A model generated the notes under the pieces. That model was not told the origin of the DNA and ran no database searches. It saw only the letters and a list, made by a program, of their open reading frames with translations. The position numbers and the translations under genes were made by a program. From an uncultured Prevotella sp. (GTDB lineage: Bacteria > Bacteroidota > Bacteroidia > Bacteroidales > Bacteroidaceae), in assembly GCA_937906495.1 (NCBI GenBank), contig CALCVT010000065.1, positions 1 through 13,912 on the forward strand: 13,912 bases of DNA, given 5' to 3'. Positions 7,341 to 13,912 of this stretch are shown here, piece after piece. Numbering within the stretch: position 1 is the first letter of the stretch; every line of letters begins with the position of its first letter.

Positions 7341-7805
7341 ATGCGCAGCATCATCGTGATGATTCTCAGTGTGGCATGCCTGTTGACTTCATGCGAGCCT
7401 CGTCCTGTAGCTCATGACTATTGTTCAACACCTATCGAAGGATGGGAACCGGGCGACACGCTAAAGTTCAGTATCGATACATTGCGCGAGTCGGGCACTT
7501 ATATCCTTACGCTCGGGTTGCGAGCATCGGCTTCAACGCCTTGTCCTTACCGTTCGGTATGGTTAGCTGTCCGTCAGCACTGGCATAATCCAGAGCAACA
7601 GCGCATCGACACTATAGAACTTAAACTGACCGATAGCAAGGGCGATGTAATAGGTCATGGAGTTAGTTTGTATCAATACACCCTTCCTCTTGACAGTTTG
7701 CAGCTTAAAGCTGGCAGTTCGGCCAAGTTCAGCATAAATCATGTTATGCGTAGTGAAATGTTGCCAGGTATAGCTGCAGTTGGAGTCAAGTTAGTTCGTA
7801 TGTAG
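7341..7805 (+). CDS. gldH: GldH-family lipoprotein
   Basis: A 154-residue lipoprotein: the signal peptide MRSIIVMILSVACLLTSC ends in the lipobox LTSC, so Cys18 would be lipidated. GldH was described as a lipoprotein needed for gliding motility in Flavobacterium johnsoniae. Non-gliding Bacteroidales keep the gene, and its role there is not settled. Length, lipoprotein signal and position after ricT fit the family; the assignment rests on overall resemblance (for example a start near HDYCSTPIEGWEPGDTLKF, broken up by beta-strands) rather than a catalytic motif. The ATG at 7341 lies 4 bases after the ricT stop, indicating one transcript and probable translational coupling. A longer frame from 7224 would overlap ricT and hide the lipoprotein signal, so it was not used. 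Confidence 0.8.
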   Translation: MRSIIVMILSVACLLTSCEPRPVAHDYCSTPIEGWEPGDTLKFSIDTLRESGTYILTLGLRASASTPCPYRSVWLAVRQHWHNPEQQRIDTIELKLTDSKGDVIGHGVSLYQYTLPLDSLQLKAGSSAKFSINHVMRSEMLPGIAAVGVKLVRM

Positions 7806-8166
7806 CTATAGTATATTATTTTAGCGTGAGGTAGCATGGTATAGATAGTTAACTCCTTCTGGATTTATAGAACCGCAGTTTGGTTTACTCAAGCGCCTTT
7901 ATTTTTAGAGAGCAATCCATTGTAGCTCAGTCTTTAAAAACTCCCAAGCCGTTTAAACCTGTGGCTTGGGAGTTCTTGTTTGTATTGCGGTTGGTTTAAA
8001 TCTTTTTTCTTTTTACGCAGAGTGCAAATAGGTTGTTTAAAAAGTTTGTTGGCCGCAACATATTTCTGCTAACGGAAGCATCAAGTTGCTTATATAAAGT
8101 TTTCATCATAGATAGTTACTGCTAATGTTGCTTATGGCAGAACAAAGTGTTGAAAGCTCATACACT
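7806..8166. other. Convergent intergenic region
   Basis: Apart from the hairpin at 7939-7974, I see no gene, RNA gene or repeat in this stretch. It separates gldH (+) from the S41 peptidase gene (-). Confidence 0.5.
7939..7974. terminator. Probable bidirectional terminator
   Basis: A perfect 12-base stem (7939-7950 against 7963-7974) closes a 12-base loop that begins with GTTTAAAC. On the plus strand TTCTTGTTTGT follows; on the minus strand the stem runs straight into TTTAAAG after its own TT. It lies between convergent genes and could end both the gldH transcript and the DedA-to-S41 operon. Confidence 0.7.
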
Positions 8167-9216
8167 TCAGTTTACCGCAACTTTTGCTTCCACTTGTTCT
8201 TTAAGTATTTTTCGTGCCGTTTCAATGATAGTGTCTACGCTGCGAGTATAGTCTTCGGAACTGATGTTAACCTTAACGTCGGGTTCGATGCCTAATTCAG
8301 TTTGTTGCATGTTGCGGTCGAACATGGGGCAGGCCGAAAAGCGCACGGCCCATCCGTTGGGCAGTTCTGAGGTAAAGGGCATTCCCGAACCGCCACCGGT
8401 GCAGTCGCCCACAATGGTTACTCCGGGCAACCCTTTAACATACATCACGAAACTGTTGGCTGCACTGTAGGTGCGGCGATTAGTAAGTATGGCCACTGGT
8501 TTCTGCCACCTGATGCCGACAAACGGTTTGATATTGATGCGTTCGGGGGCTGAGAAGTCGTTGTGTCCTTTTCCTGTTTTGTGACACATGTATCCGGCTG
8601 TTGTTTCCTCGTTTATAAAGAGCGAGGCCAGTTTTTCGGCCGCGGTAAGCAGTCCGCCGCCATTGCTTCGTACGTCAACAATCAAAGCATTGCAGGGTGC
8701 CAGAGTGCGCATAGCTTCTTGCAGATTGCCATCGCCAAAAAGCGTTGTAAACGATGCGCAGCGCAGGTAGCCGATGTTATCGTCGAGTGTACGGTATTTC
8801 AGTCCGCCACTTGATTGGTACTCGTGCGAACTGCCTAAGTATTTGTGTTCCAGCGAGTCGCTGTAGTTCATGGGATACTTGTCAAACCAGTCATCGTAGC
8901 GGGCCACGTCGTGTGCTGCGTATAGGTTTACGTGTCCGTCGCGCAGTTCGTAAGTCATTTCGGCCAGCACCTCGAAGAGTTGTTTCTTGCTGATAGCCTC
9001 CTCGTTGACTCTGGGTTGGTATTTTCGCCTTACATCGTACCAGTCGAGTCCGTAGGCCTGCTGTTTGTAGTCAAAAAAGCAATAGTGCTCGTCGAGCGTG
9101 CGCCATAGCGCTTCAAAGTTGCCCGTTTGCGAGTTCTCTTCCACCTCCTGCGTCACGCACGAGACAGTAAGTAGCAGTGTCAGGCAGAGTTTGAGGGTAA
9201 GGATAAGGTTGCGCAT
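8167..9216 (-). CDS. S41-family peptidase, lipoprotein
   Basis: A 349-residue protein with a lipoprotein signal (LTVSC, lipidated Cys20), so it is expected to be anchored in the envelope facing the periplasm or surface. An N-terminal helical part contains ELRDGHVN (90-97), whose DGH is typical of S41 proteins. IGYLRCASF (148-156) and DVRSNGGG (181-188) are core segments. TYSAANSF (249-256) holds the probable catalytic serine S251. No PDZ domain is recognisable, so it belongs with the short, PDZ-less S41 proteins common in Bacteroidota rather than with CtpA/Prc-type processing proteases. The substrate is unknown. Its ATG is only 7 bases after the stop of the upstream DUF3316-like gene, so the two are cotranscribed and it is the last gene of the operon. 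Confidence 0.85.
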   Translation of the reverse strand: MRNLILTLKLCLTLLLTVSCVTQEVEENSQTGNFEALWRTLDEHYCFFDYKQQAYGLDWYDVRRKYQPRVNEEAISKKQLFEVLAEMTYELRDGHVNLYAAHDVARYDDWFDKYPMNYSDSLEHKYLGSSHEYQSSGGLKYRTLDDNIGYLRCASFTTLFGDGNLQEAMRTLAPCNALIVDVRSNGGGLLTAAEKLASLFINEETTAGYMCHKTGKGHNDFSAPERINIKPFVGIRWQKPVAILTNRRTYSAANSFVMYVKGLPGVTIVGDCTGGGSGMPFTSELPNGWAVRFSACPMFDRNMQQTELGIEPDVKVNISSEDYTRSVDTIIETARKILKEQVEAKVAVN

Positions 9217-9223
9217 AAGTGTG

Positions 9224-10054
9224 TCAGTGAGCGTTGCGTACGAGGCTGAGGTGTCGTGTATATCCTATCAGGAGTGTATGTCGCCAGGCGTGTCGTTTCA
9301 AGCCGCCGAGTTGACTTTGGCGGATGTCGGCTAAGTAGCCCAGCGAGATGCGGGCTCTACCAATGGGCAGTGTCACACTCGTCAGCAGGCGAGCCGTCGG
9401 GCAGTTGGCAGGTGTAGTCAGGTGGATAATGCCGTTCGTATGTCCTAATGAGAATATTTCGTAGTACGACTGTCCATATTGTGGCGAAAACTGCACCCCC
9501 GCCAGTTGCACATCAGCCTGCATACGTAGCAGGGCGTAGCGTTTGAACATTGTGAAGCGGTATTCGCCCAGGCCTGCAGCCGCTATGCTAAACCCCAGCC
9601 TTCCTTGTGCCGGGTTGTTCATGGTGCGTGTGTTGTAGGTAAAGCCGCCCGACAGTTCCATGGTGCCCCCTGCTGCCAGCCGCCAGTGCGGATGGGGCTG
9701 CCAGTTGTACATCCAAGTGCCGGCAGCTGATAGTTCGCCGTCCCACTCCTTGCCATTGTGTGTAGGCGAGTGCAGGTAGGCTATATGGCCGGTATAGAGT
9801 CCGATGGTTGTGACGCGTCCGCCTCCCCATCGGGCGCAGCGTTCAGTGCGGTGCACGATGTTTAGGTCAGGGCCGGTGTATTCCAAAGGAGTCAAGTAGG
9901 TGTCGAGCACGTTGGCATGTCCGGCGCCCCATAGCCACAGGTGTTCGGTAGCATGGTTGGCAGTGGTGTTGGGTATGTGGCAGTTGCTATAAGGTTGTGC
10001 ATGGCAACACAGGCACAACGCCAACATCCCCGTCAGCCACCATAGCCGGAGCAT
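9224..10054 (-). CDS. DUF3316-like putative outer-membrane beta-barrel protein
   Basis: A 276-residue protein with a signal peptide (MLRLWWLTGMLALCLCCHAQ, cleavage near HAQ). The rest alternates polar and hydrophobic residues in many short strands rich in Gly and aromatics, as in a small outer-membrane barrel. Segments such as NVLDTYLTPLEYTG (48-61) and FSPQYGQSYYEIFSLG (189-204) resemble the DUF3316 family of Bacteroidales, recognised from memory. The function of that family is unknown. The start is uncertain: the ATG at 10054 gives the clean signal peptide, but a GTG at 10081 would overlap the DedA stop as GTGA and add nine residues. Either way it lies directly behind the DedA gene and just before the S41 peptidase gene. 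Confidence 0.7.
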   Translation of the reverse strand: MLRLWWLTGMLALCLCCHAQPYSNCHIPNTTANHATEHLWLWGAGHANVLDTYLTPLEYTGPDLNIVHRTERCARWGGGRVTTIGLYTGHIAYLHSPTHNGKEWDGELSAAGTWMYNWQPHPHWRLAAGGTMELSGGFTYNTRTMNNPAQGRLGFSIAAAGLGEYRFTMFKRYALLRMQADVQLAGVQFSPQYGQSYYEIFSLGHTNGIIHLTTPANCPTARLLTSVTLPIGRARISLGYLADIRQSQLGGLKRHAWRHTLLIGYTRHLSLVRNAH

Positions 10055-10077
10055 ATGGGTTTCAGCAAGGTGTGTGT

Positions 10078-10716
10078 TCACTTCTTTTTGTTGTATGCCT
10101 TGTAGATGATAATGCCTACTGCTACAGCAGCCAGTGCCAGGAGTACATAGCCAATTTCGTGGCTGTAGGTTGCAGCCATTTCAGCCACCTCTTTGGTTGA
10201 ACTGACGGGAAATTGGGTATAGATAATGTAGCCTAACAAGGCTAATACCGAGTTCCATAGTCCGGCACCGAGTGTGGTGTAAAGCAGAAAGTGGTCAATT
10301 CGCATGCCTGCCAGTCCAGCCGGTATACTGATGAGTTGACGTACGGCCGGAATGAGGCGGCCAAAGAAGGTTGAGGCCGCACCATGTTCGCGGAAGTACA
10401 ATTCGGCATGCTCAACTTTGGCACGGTCAATCAGGCAGAGGTGTCCGAACCTGCTGTCGGCAAATTTATAGATAAAGGGCCGGCCCAGCCATTTGGCCAA
10501 ACCATAGTTGATGAGTGCTCCCAGGTCGGCACCGAGCGTGGCAACCACCACTACCATCACGATGTTCATGGCGCTGTCGGGAGTCATAGCCAAAAAGGCT
10601 GCCGGGGGTACTACCACCTCAGAGGGGAAGGGGATGAACGAACTCTCGATAATCATGAAGATAAATACGTACCAGTAGTTCAGGTTGAGCAGGACAAAGT
10701 CAATGAGTTGTTGCAT
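10078..10716 (-). CDS. DedA-family membrane protein
   Basis: A 212-residue inner-membrane protein with hydrophobic segments at about 13-45, 50-75, 128-165 and 188-206. Family hallmarks are present: E24 and PFPSEVVVPPA (29-39) near the first re-entrant segment, then FFGRLIPAVRQLISIPAG (117-134) with the conserved arginines R120 and R126. DedA proteins have been linked to recycling of undecaprenyl phosphate, the lipid carrier for wall and surface polysaccharides, and to proton-dependent envelope homeostasis; the exact substrate here is inferred. The start at 10716 gives the family's usual N-terminus. A longer frame to 10764 would run through the promoter -7 box, so it was rejected. It is the first gene of a three-gene operon with the DUF3316-like and S41 genes. 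Confidence 0.9.
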   Translation of the reverse strand: MQQLIDFVLLNLNYWYVFIFMIIESSFIPFPSEVVVPPAAFLAMTPDSAMNIVMVVVVATLGADLGALINYGLAKWLGRPFIYKFADSRFGHLCLIDRAKVEHAELYFREHGAASTFFGRLIPAVRQLISIPAGLAGMRIDHFLLYTTLGAGLWNSVLALLGYIIYTQFPVSSTKEVAEMAATYSHEIGYVLLALAAVAVGIIIYKAYNKKK

Positions 10717-10753
10717 GCTTGTGTATAAATGGGTTATGGTTTGTAATGCCCTG

Positions 10754-10761
10754 CAAAAGTA
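10754..10761 (-). promoter_or_regulatory. -7 box of the DedA operon promoter (TACTTTTG)
   Basis: On the minus strand it reads TACTTTTG, a match to TAnnTTTG, 37 bases before the ATG at 10716. The -33 region is weak and the spacer contains an eight-T run. It is the likely start of the operon transcript. Confidence 0.55.
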
Positions 10762-10860
10762 CAAAAAAAATAGCGTTTGCCGCTACACCTTTTGGGGCAT
10801 TGTATGCTTGTGTGTATTCTTGCCGGGTGGGTGCTGAGGCCTGGTTGCACCGGATGCGAG

Positions 10861-10896
10861 TGGCTATGCACGGCTGTTGCAGTGTAGTCATAGCCA
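10861..10896. repeat. Inverted repeat in the DedA/tdk divergent region
   Basis: TGGCTATG (10861-10868) and CATAGCCA (10889-10896) are perfect 8-base arms around a 20-base centre. The element lies between the divergent promoters of the DedA operon and thymidine kinase, where an operator would be expected. No regulator can be named. Confidence 0.35.
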
Positions 10897-10916
10897 ACTC
10901 CGTTGCAGGTTGCCGG

Positions 10917-10945
10917 TTGGCTTTTGCGCTTTTTTTGTAATTTTG
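10917..10945 (+). promoter_or_regulatory. Promoter of the thymidine kinase gene
   Basis: TTG at 10917-10919 and TAATTTTG at 10938-10945 (TAnnTTTG) are 18 bases apart. Transcription from here gives a leader of about 60 bases before the ATG at 11014. The leader contains a hairpin with a 7-base stem (AAGGCGC at 10972-10978, GCGCCTT at 10985-10991) ending 22 bases before the start codon. Confidence 0.6.
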
Positions 10946-11013
10946 CAGGCTGTGCAGTAAGCACTCATCTTAAGGCGCCGCTGTGCGCCTTGACTAACGA
11001 TATTTATAAAACC

Positions 11014-11583
11014 ATGTACCAGGAAGAAACCAATTGTTCGCGCGGTCGCATTGAGGTGATTTGCGGTTCGATGTTCTCGGGTAAAACCGAAGAACTGATA
11101 CGTCGCCTCAAGCGTGCCCGTATAGCCCGTCAGCAGGTAGCCATTTTCAAACCATCTATCGATACCCGCTATTCAGATGCCGATGTGGTGTCGCACGATG
11201 CTAATGCTGTGGCATCAACTCCGGTAGCCAACTCTCAGCAGATTCTCGGTTTGGTGGCTGATGCCCGGGTTGTTGGTATTGACGAGGCACAGTTTTTCGA
11301 TGCCGATTTGCCCCGTGTTTGCACCGAATTGGCCAATAGTGGAAAGCGAGTGATTGTAGCCGGTTTGGATATGGACTTTAAAGGACTGCCTTTTGGTCCG
11401 ATGCCCGCCTTGATGGCTATAGCCGAGGATGTAACTAAGGTGCATGCCATCTGTGCCCGTTGTGGCAATTTGGCCTATGTGTCGCACCGCACTGTAGCTG
11501 CCGAGCAACAGGTTTTGTTGGGCGAACAGCAAGCTTACGAGCCCCTTTGCCGCAGTTGCTATGAGCGTTTTAGGCAGCAATAG
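11014..11583 (+). CDS. tdk: Thymidine kinase (type II, TK1-like)
   Basis: This enzyme phosphorylates thymidine (or deoxyuridine) with ATP to dTMP in the pyrimidine salvage pathway in the cytoplasm. The protein has 189 residues, the normal length. It has the P-loop GSMFSGKT (18-25) and the Walker B/catalytic region GIDEAQFFD (88-96), with E91 the expected catalytic base. VIVAGLDMDFKGLPFG (113-128) is also conserved. Four zinc cysteines form the lasso domain: C147 and C150 (CARC), C179 and C182 (CRSC). No key residue is missing. An upstream in-frame extension to 10903 was rejected because the promoter lies inside it. The gene is transcribed alone, divergent from the DedA operon and convergent with the SulP gene. 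Confidence 0.95.
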   Translation: MYQEETNCSRGRIEVICGSMFSGKTEELIRRLKRARIARQQVAIFKPSIDTRYSDADVVSHDANAVASTPVANSQQILGLVADARVVGIDEAQFFDADLPRVCTELANSGKRVIVAGLDMDFKGLPFGPMPALMAIAEDVTKVHAICARCGNLAYVSHRTVAAEQQVLLGEQQAYEPLCRSCYERFRQQ

Positions 11584-11731
11584 CTTTTTTATTTTTTTGC
11601 TTATGTGCCTTTAGGTGCAGTTTTGTGTTGCATGTTGTGTTTTTTCAGTGGGGGTAACAGGCGTTTGCCGGCTGTGGTTGGTTGTCTTTGCGCATGCAGT
11701 TGTACATATCTGATGATGTAGGAGTTCTAAA

Positions 11732-11787
11732 ATGCAGCAAGCCGTACCCGCGTGCCATTGTTGGTATGCAGGTACGGCTTGTTGTAT
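11732..11787. terminator. Very long hairpin between convergent genes, probable terminator
   Basis: Positions 11732-11748 pair with 11771-11787 (17 bases, two G-U pairs on the plus strand). After one C/A mismatch, 11750-11757 pair with 11762-11769 (8 bases, two G-U pairs), closing a TTGT loop. The whole is nearly a 26-base-pair hairpin. Past the stem, the minus strand reads TTTTAG, and no T tract follows on the plus strand. It is 60 bases past the SulP stop and about 150 past the tdk stop, so it may end SulP transcription or both. G-U pairing favours an RNA read from the plus strand. Confidence 0.6.
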
Positions 11788-11847
11788 GGGTTGAGGATGC
11801 TGTGCCGGGCGTTCCGACATTACCGGTATGGCTGGAACAGCGGGCAA

Positions 11848-13542
11848 TCAGTTCTTCGGACGCTTTACAATAGCTGCTGCGCGTTCGAGTGCTACGTTGA
11901 TGTTGGGACAGATGTGGTCTTTGCCTAACAGTTTGCAAAAGCCATTGTGCTCCAATACATGGTACACGTTGGGCAGTACGCCCGAAAGCACTACGTGGGT
12001 ACCTTCGCGGTGGCTCATTTCGCACAGGTTCTGCAGGTTGTGAATGCCGGTGGAGTCGATAAAGGGCACACGGCGCATGCGGATGATGCGCACCTTGGGA
12101 TGGTCGTTCATGGCAGCCATCAGTTCTTCGAACTTGTTGGCAATGCCAAAGAAGTAGGGGCCGTTAATTTCATATACCTCCACACCTTCGGGAATGCTCA
12201 AGTGTTCTTCGTGTACCACGGCATCGGTTTCGTCGCTCGGATCGATTTCGTCGGCAATCACCTTGATTTGGGTGGTTTCGGCCATGCGCTTCATAAACAG
12301 CAGGCAGGCAATGAGCAGTCCCACCTCAATGGCAATGGTCAGGTCGAATATGACCGTCAGCAGGAAGGTAATGAGCAGTACCGTAACATCGCTCTTGGGA
12401 TTTTTAAACAATTGCACAAAGGTGCGCCAGCCGCTCATGTTGTACGACACGATGACCAGAACACCGGCCAGACAGGCCATGGGAATGTAGGCCGCCAGCG
12501 GCATGAGTAGCAGGAAGATAATGAGCAGCACGGCAGCATGAATAATGCCGGCCACCGGTGTGCGGCCTCCGTTGTTGATGTTTGTCATGGTGCGGGCTAT
12601 GGCTCCCGTACACGGAATACCGCCAAACAGTGGAGTGCAAAGGTTGGCTACACCCTGACCGATGAGTTCCTGGTTCGAATTGTGGTGGTCGCCGCACACA
12701 CCATCGGCCACGGTGGCCGAGAGCAGCGACTCGATGGCACCGAGCACGGCAATAACCATGGCGGTGGGCAGTAGTCCCTTGATATTTTCCCAGCTCAGGT
12801 TGGGCACTTGCAGGGGCGGGATGGTGGCTTTGATTTCGCCAAACTGGTCGCCGATGGTATTGATGTGGAAGGGGGTGTAGCCGTTAATAAAATACACGGC
12901 TACCGTCATCACGATAATGGCTACCAGCGAGCCGGGAATCTTTTTCGACACCTTCGGCGTCAAGGCTATCAGCACAATGCTCAGCAGGCCGATGGCAGTG
13001 GTAGTCCAGTCGATGGTGCCCAGGTGCTGTACGTAAACCACCCACTTCGATATAAAGTCGCCGGGCAAACTGCCTTCAATATGCAGGCCGAGCAGGTCTT
13101 TAATCTGCGTGGTAAAGATGGTTACGGCAATACCGCTTGTAAAGCCCACCACAATGGGGTAGGGAATAAACTTGATGATGGTGCCGAGCCGGCAAACGCC
13201 TAATACAATCAAAAAGAGGCCCGCTAACATGGTGGCAACCATCAGTCCCGAAAGGCCTAACTCAGGGTTGCTGACAATGCCATAGATAATAACAATAAAG
13301 GCACCGGTAGGACCGCCTATCTGTACGCGGCTTCCGCCTAAGGCCGATACCAAAAAACCGCCGATAATGGCAGTCAGGATGCCCTGTGAGGGTGATACTC
13401 CCGAGGCAATACCAAAGGCAATGGCCAACGGAAGGGCTACGATGCCTACTATCAGACCGGCCATGAGGTCGGCACCGAATTTGGCCTTGTTGTAATGCCG
13501 CAGTTCGCTCACTATGCGCGGGGCAAAGGGAAAGTGATTCAT
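11848..13542 (-). CDS. SulP-family anion transporter with STAS domain
   Basis: A 564-residue inner-membrane protein. The transmembrane part (about 20-420) has the SulP hallmarks: the N-terminal segment DLMAGLIVGIVALPLAIAFG (25-44), IGGPTGAF (75-82), AVLGAIESLLSA (265-276) with the conserved E271, and GGIPCTGAIARTMTNINNGG (307-326). A C-terminal cytoplasmic STAS domain covers about 449-560, with FIDSTGIHNL (494-503). SulP proteins move sulfate, bicarbonate or other anions, usually with Na+ or H+. The substrate here cannot be read from sequence, and no sulfate-assimilation or carbonic anhydrase gene is adjacent. The start at 13542 gives the normal family N-terminus; an extension to 13617 was rejected because the promoter -7 box lies inside it. 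The gene appears monocistronic. Confidence 0.9.
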   Translation of the reverse strand: MNHFPFAPRIVSELRHYNKAKFGADLMAGLIVGIVALPLAIAFGIASGVSPSQGILTAIIGGFLVSALGGSRVQIGGPTGAFIVIIYGIVSNPELGLSGLMVATMLAGLFLIVLGVCRLGTIIKFIPYPIVVGFTSGIAVTIFTTQIKDLLGLHIEGSLPGDFISKWVVYVQHLGTIDWTTTAIGLLSIVLIALTPKVSKKIPGSLVAIIVMTVAVYFINGYTPFHINTIGDQFGEIKATIPPLQVPNLSWENIKGLLPTAMVIAVLGAIESLLSATVADGVCGDHHNSNQELIGQGVANLCTPLFGGIPCTGAIARTMTNINNGGRTPVAGIIHAAVLLIIFLLLMPLAAYIPMACLAGVLVIVSYNMSGWRTFVQLFKNPKSDVTVLLITFLLTVIFDLTIAIEVGLLIACLLFMKRMAETTQIKVIADEIDPSDETDAVVHEEHLSIPEGVEVYEINGPYFFGIANKFEELMAAMNDHPKVRIIRMRRVPFIDSTGIHNLQNLCEMSHREGTHVVLSGVLPNVYHVLEHNGFCKLLGKDHICPNINVALERAAAIVKRPKN

Positions 13543-13575
13543 GAAAGCAGTATGTTTTAGGTGTGAATGAAAATG

Positions 13576-13583
13576 CAAAGTTA
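13576..13583 (-). promoter_or_regulatory. -7 box of the SulP promoter (TAACTTTG)
   Basis: The minus strand reads TAACTTTG, matching TAnnTTTG, 33 bases before the ATG at 13542. The -33 region is AT-rich without a clear TTTG. Confidence 0.6.
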
Positions 13584-13617
13584 CGAATTTTTTTGTTAAT
13601 AATCTGTTTTCGGGCAT

Positions 13618-13912
13618 CGCAGGTTGTTAACGTGCGCTGAAATCGGTGTGTAGAATATGCTACATGAGGTGTAAAATTTTAAAAACGCCTGTATGCTTGG
13701 CCACTCGGCCTTACCTTTGGTCAGCGGATGGTTTGATGTGGCATTCTGCCTAACTTTGATGTTTATGGCTTTCTTTTTAATGGGTATTTCTCTTTTTCTT
13801 TACATGTATTTTGCCAATGACATCTTCTTTAATACTAAAATGTTTTTTTTCTACATATTTTATATAGAAGTCGTCTAAACTAATGAATGCTTAACACTTC
13901 CTTAGGAGCAGA
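13618..13912. other. Right-end intergenic region with possible outward promoter
   Basis: No convincing gene is present. TAnnTTTG matches on the plus strand at 13712-13719 (TACCTTTG) and 13751-13758 (TAACTTTG) suggest a promoter for a gene starting to the right of the window. The second has a TTTG 15 bases upstream (13732-13735), shorter than the usual spacer. The DNA after 13760 is T-rich on the plus strand and may be a leader. Confidence 0.4.

Noticed and set aside
7917..7990. TGTAGCTCAG, resembling the D-arm of a tRNA
   Set aside because: No acceptor stem, anticodon arm or T-arm can be formed around it; the nearby structure is the terminator hairpin.
11645..12025. Minus-strand frame of 126 residues overlapping the end of the SulP gene
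   Set aside because: It is an alternative frame over the STAS-domain coding region and the intergenic hairpin, with low-complexity Arg/Ser/Thr composition and no start signals.
13543..13617. N-terminal extension of the SulP protein
   Set aside because: The promoter -7 box (13576-13583) lies inside it, and the family N-terminus begins at the Met at 13542.
13693..13878. 61-residue hydrophobic frame at the right end
   Set aside because: It is a by-product of T-rich DNA, and two promoter-like -7 boxes lie inside it. A shorter start near 13765 cannot be excluded but has no support.

Overview
The window looks like chromosomal DNA of a member of the order Bacteroidales (phylum Bacteroidota). The evidence is Bacteroidota-type promoters (a TAnnTTTG -7 box, once with a well-spaced TTTG -33 box), a gldH lipoprotein gene, a DUF3316-like outer-membrane protein, and lipoproteins and secreted proteins with typical signal peptides. 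Coding DNA has intermediate GC, and the intergenic DNA at the left end is clearly AT-rich. I cannot place it to genus from sequence alone. No rRNA, tRNA, CRISPR array, intact mobile element or phage gene is visible.

Layout, left to right. Positions 1-586 carry no gene but hold degenerate copies of a TCGGACAGCCGA motif and the terminator of the next gene. Positions 587-3754 (-) encode a large secreted GH84 beta-N-acetylglucosaminidase with extra C-terminal beta-sandwich modules. Positions 4074-4325 (+) encode a small secreted protein packed with Cys and Lys, with its own promoter and terminator. Positions 4706-7805 (+) hold a housekeeping cluster: holB (DNA polymerase III delta'), a RicT/YaaT-like PSP1-domain protein, and gldH, whose start lies 4 bases after the ricT stop. 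A strong hairpin at 7939-7974 separates this cluster from a convergent minus-strand operon read from 10716 down to 8167: a DedA membrane protein, a DUF3316-like barrel protein and an S41 peptidase lipoprotein. Thymidine kinase (11014-11583, +) is divergent from that operon. It converges on a SulP anion transporter (11848-13542, -), with a very long hairpin between the two. The right end (13543-13912) holds the SulP promoter and possibly the promoter of a gene outside the window.

How the genes may work together: most are independent housekeeping or envelope functions. The holB-ricT pairing matches the order known from Bacillus, which makes it the most informative conserved neighbourhood. The DedA/DUF3316/S41 operon puts an inner-membrane lipid-carrier transporter family, a probable outer-membrane barrel and a periplasmic lipoprotein protease under one promoter, which suggests an envelope-related unit of unknown purpose. 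The least explained gene is the Cys/Lys-rich repeat protein at 4074-4325. I see no complete new defence, mobile or biosynthetic system.
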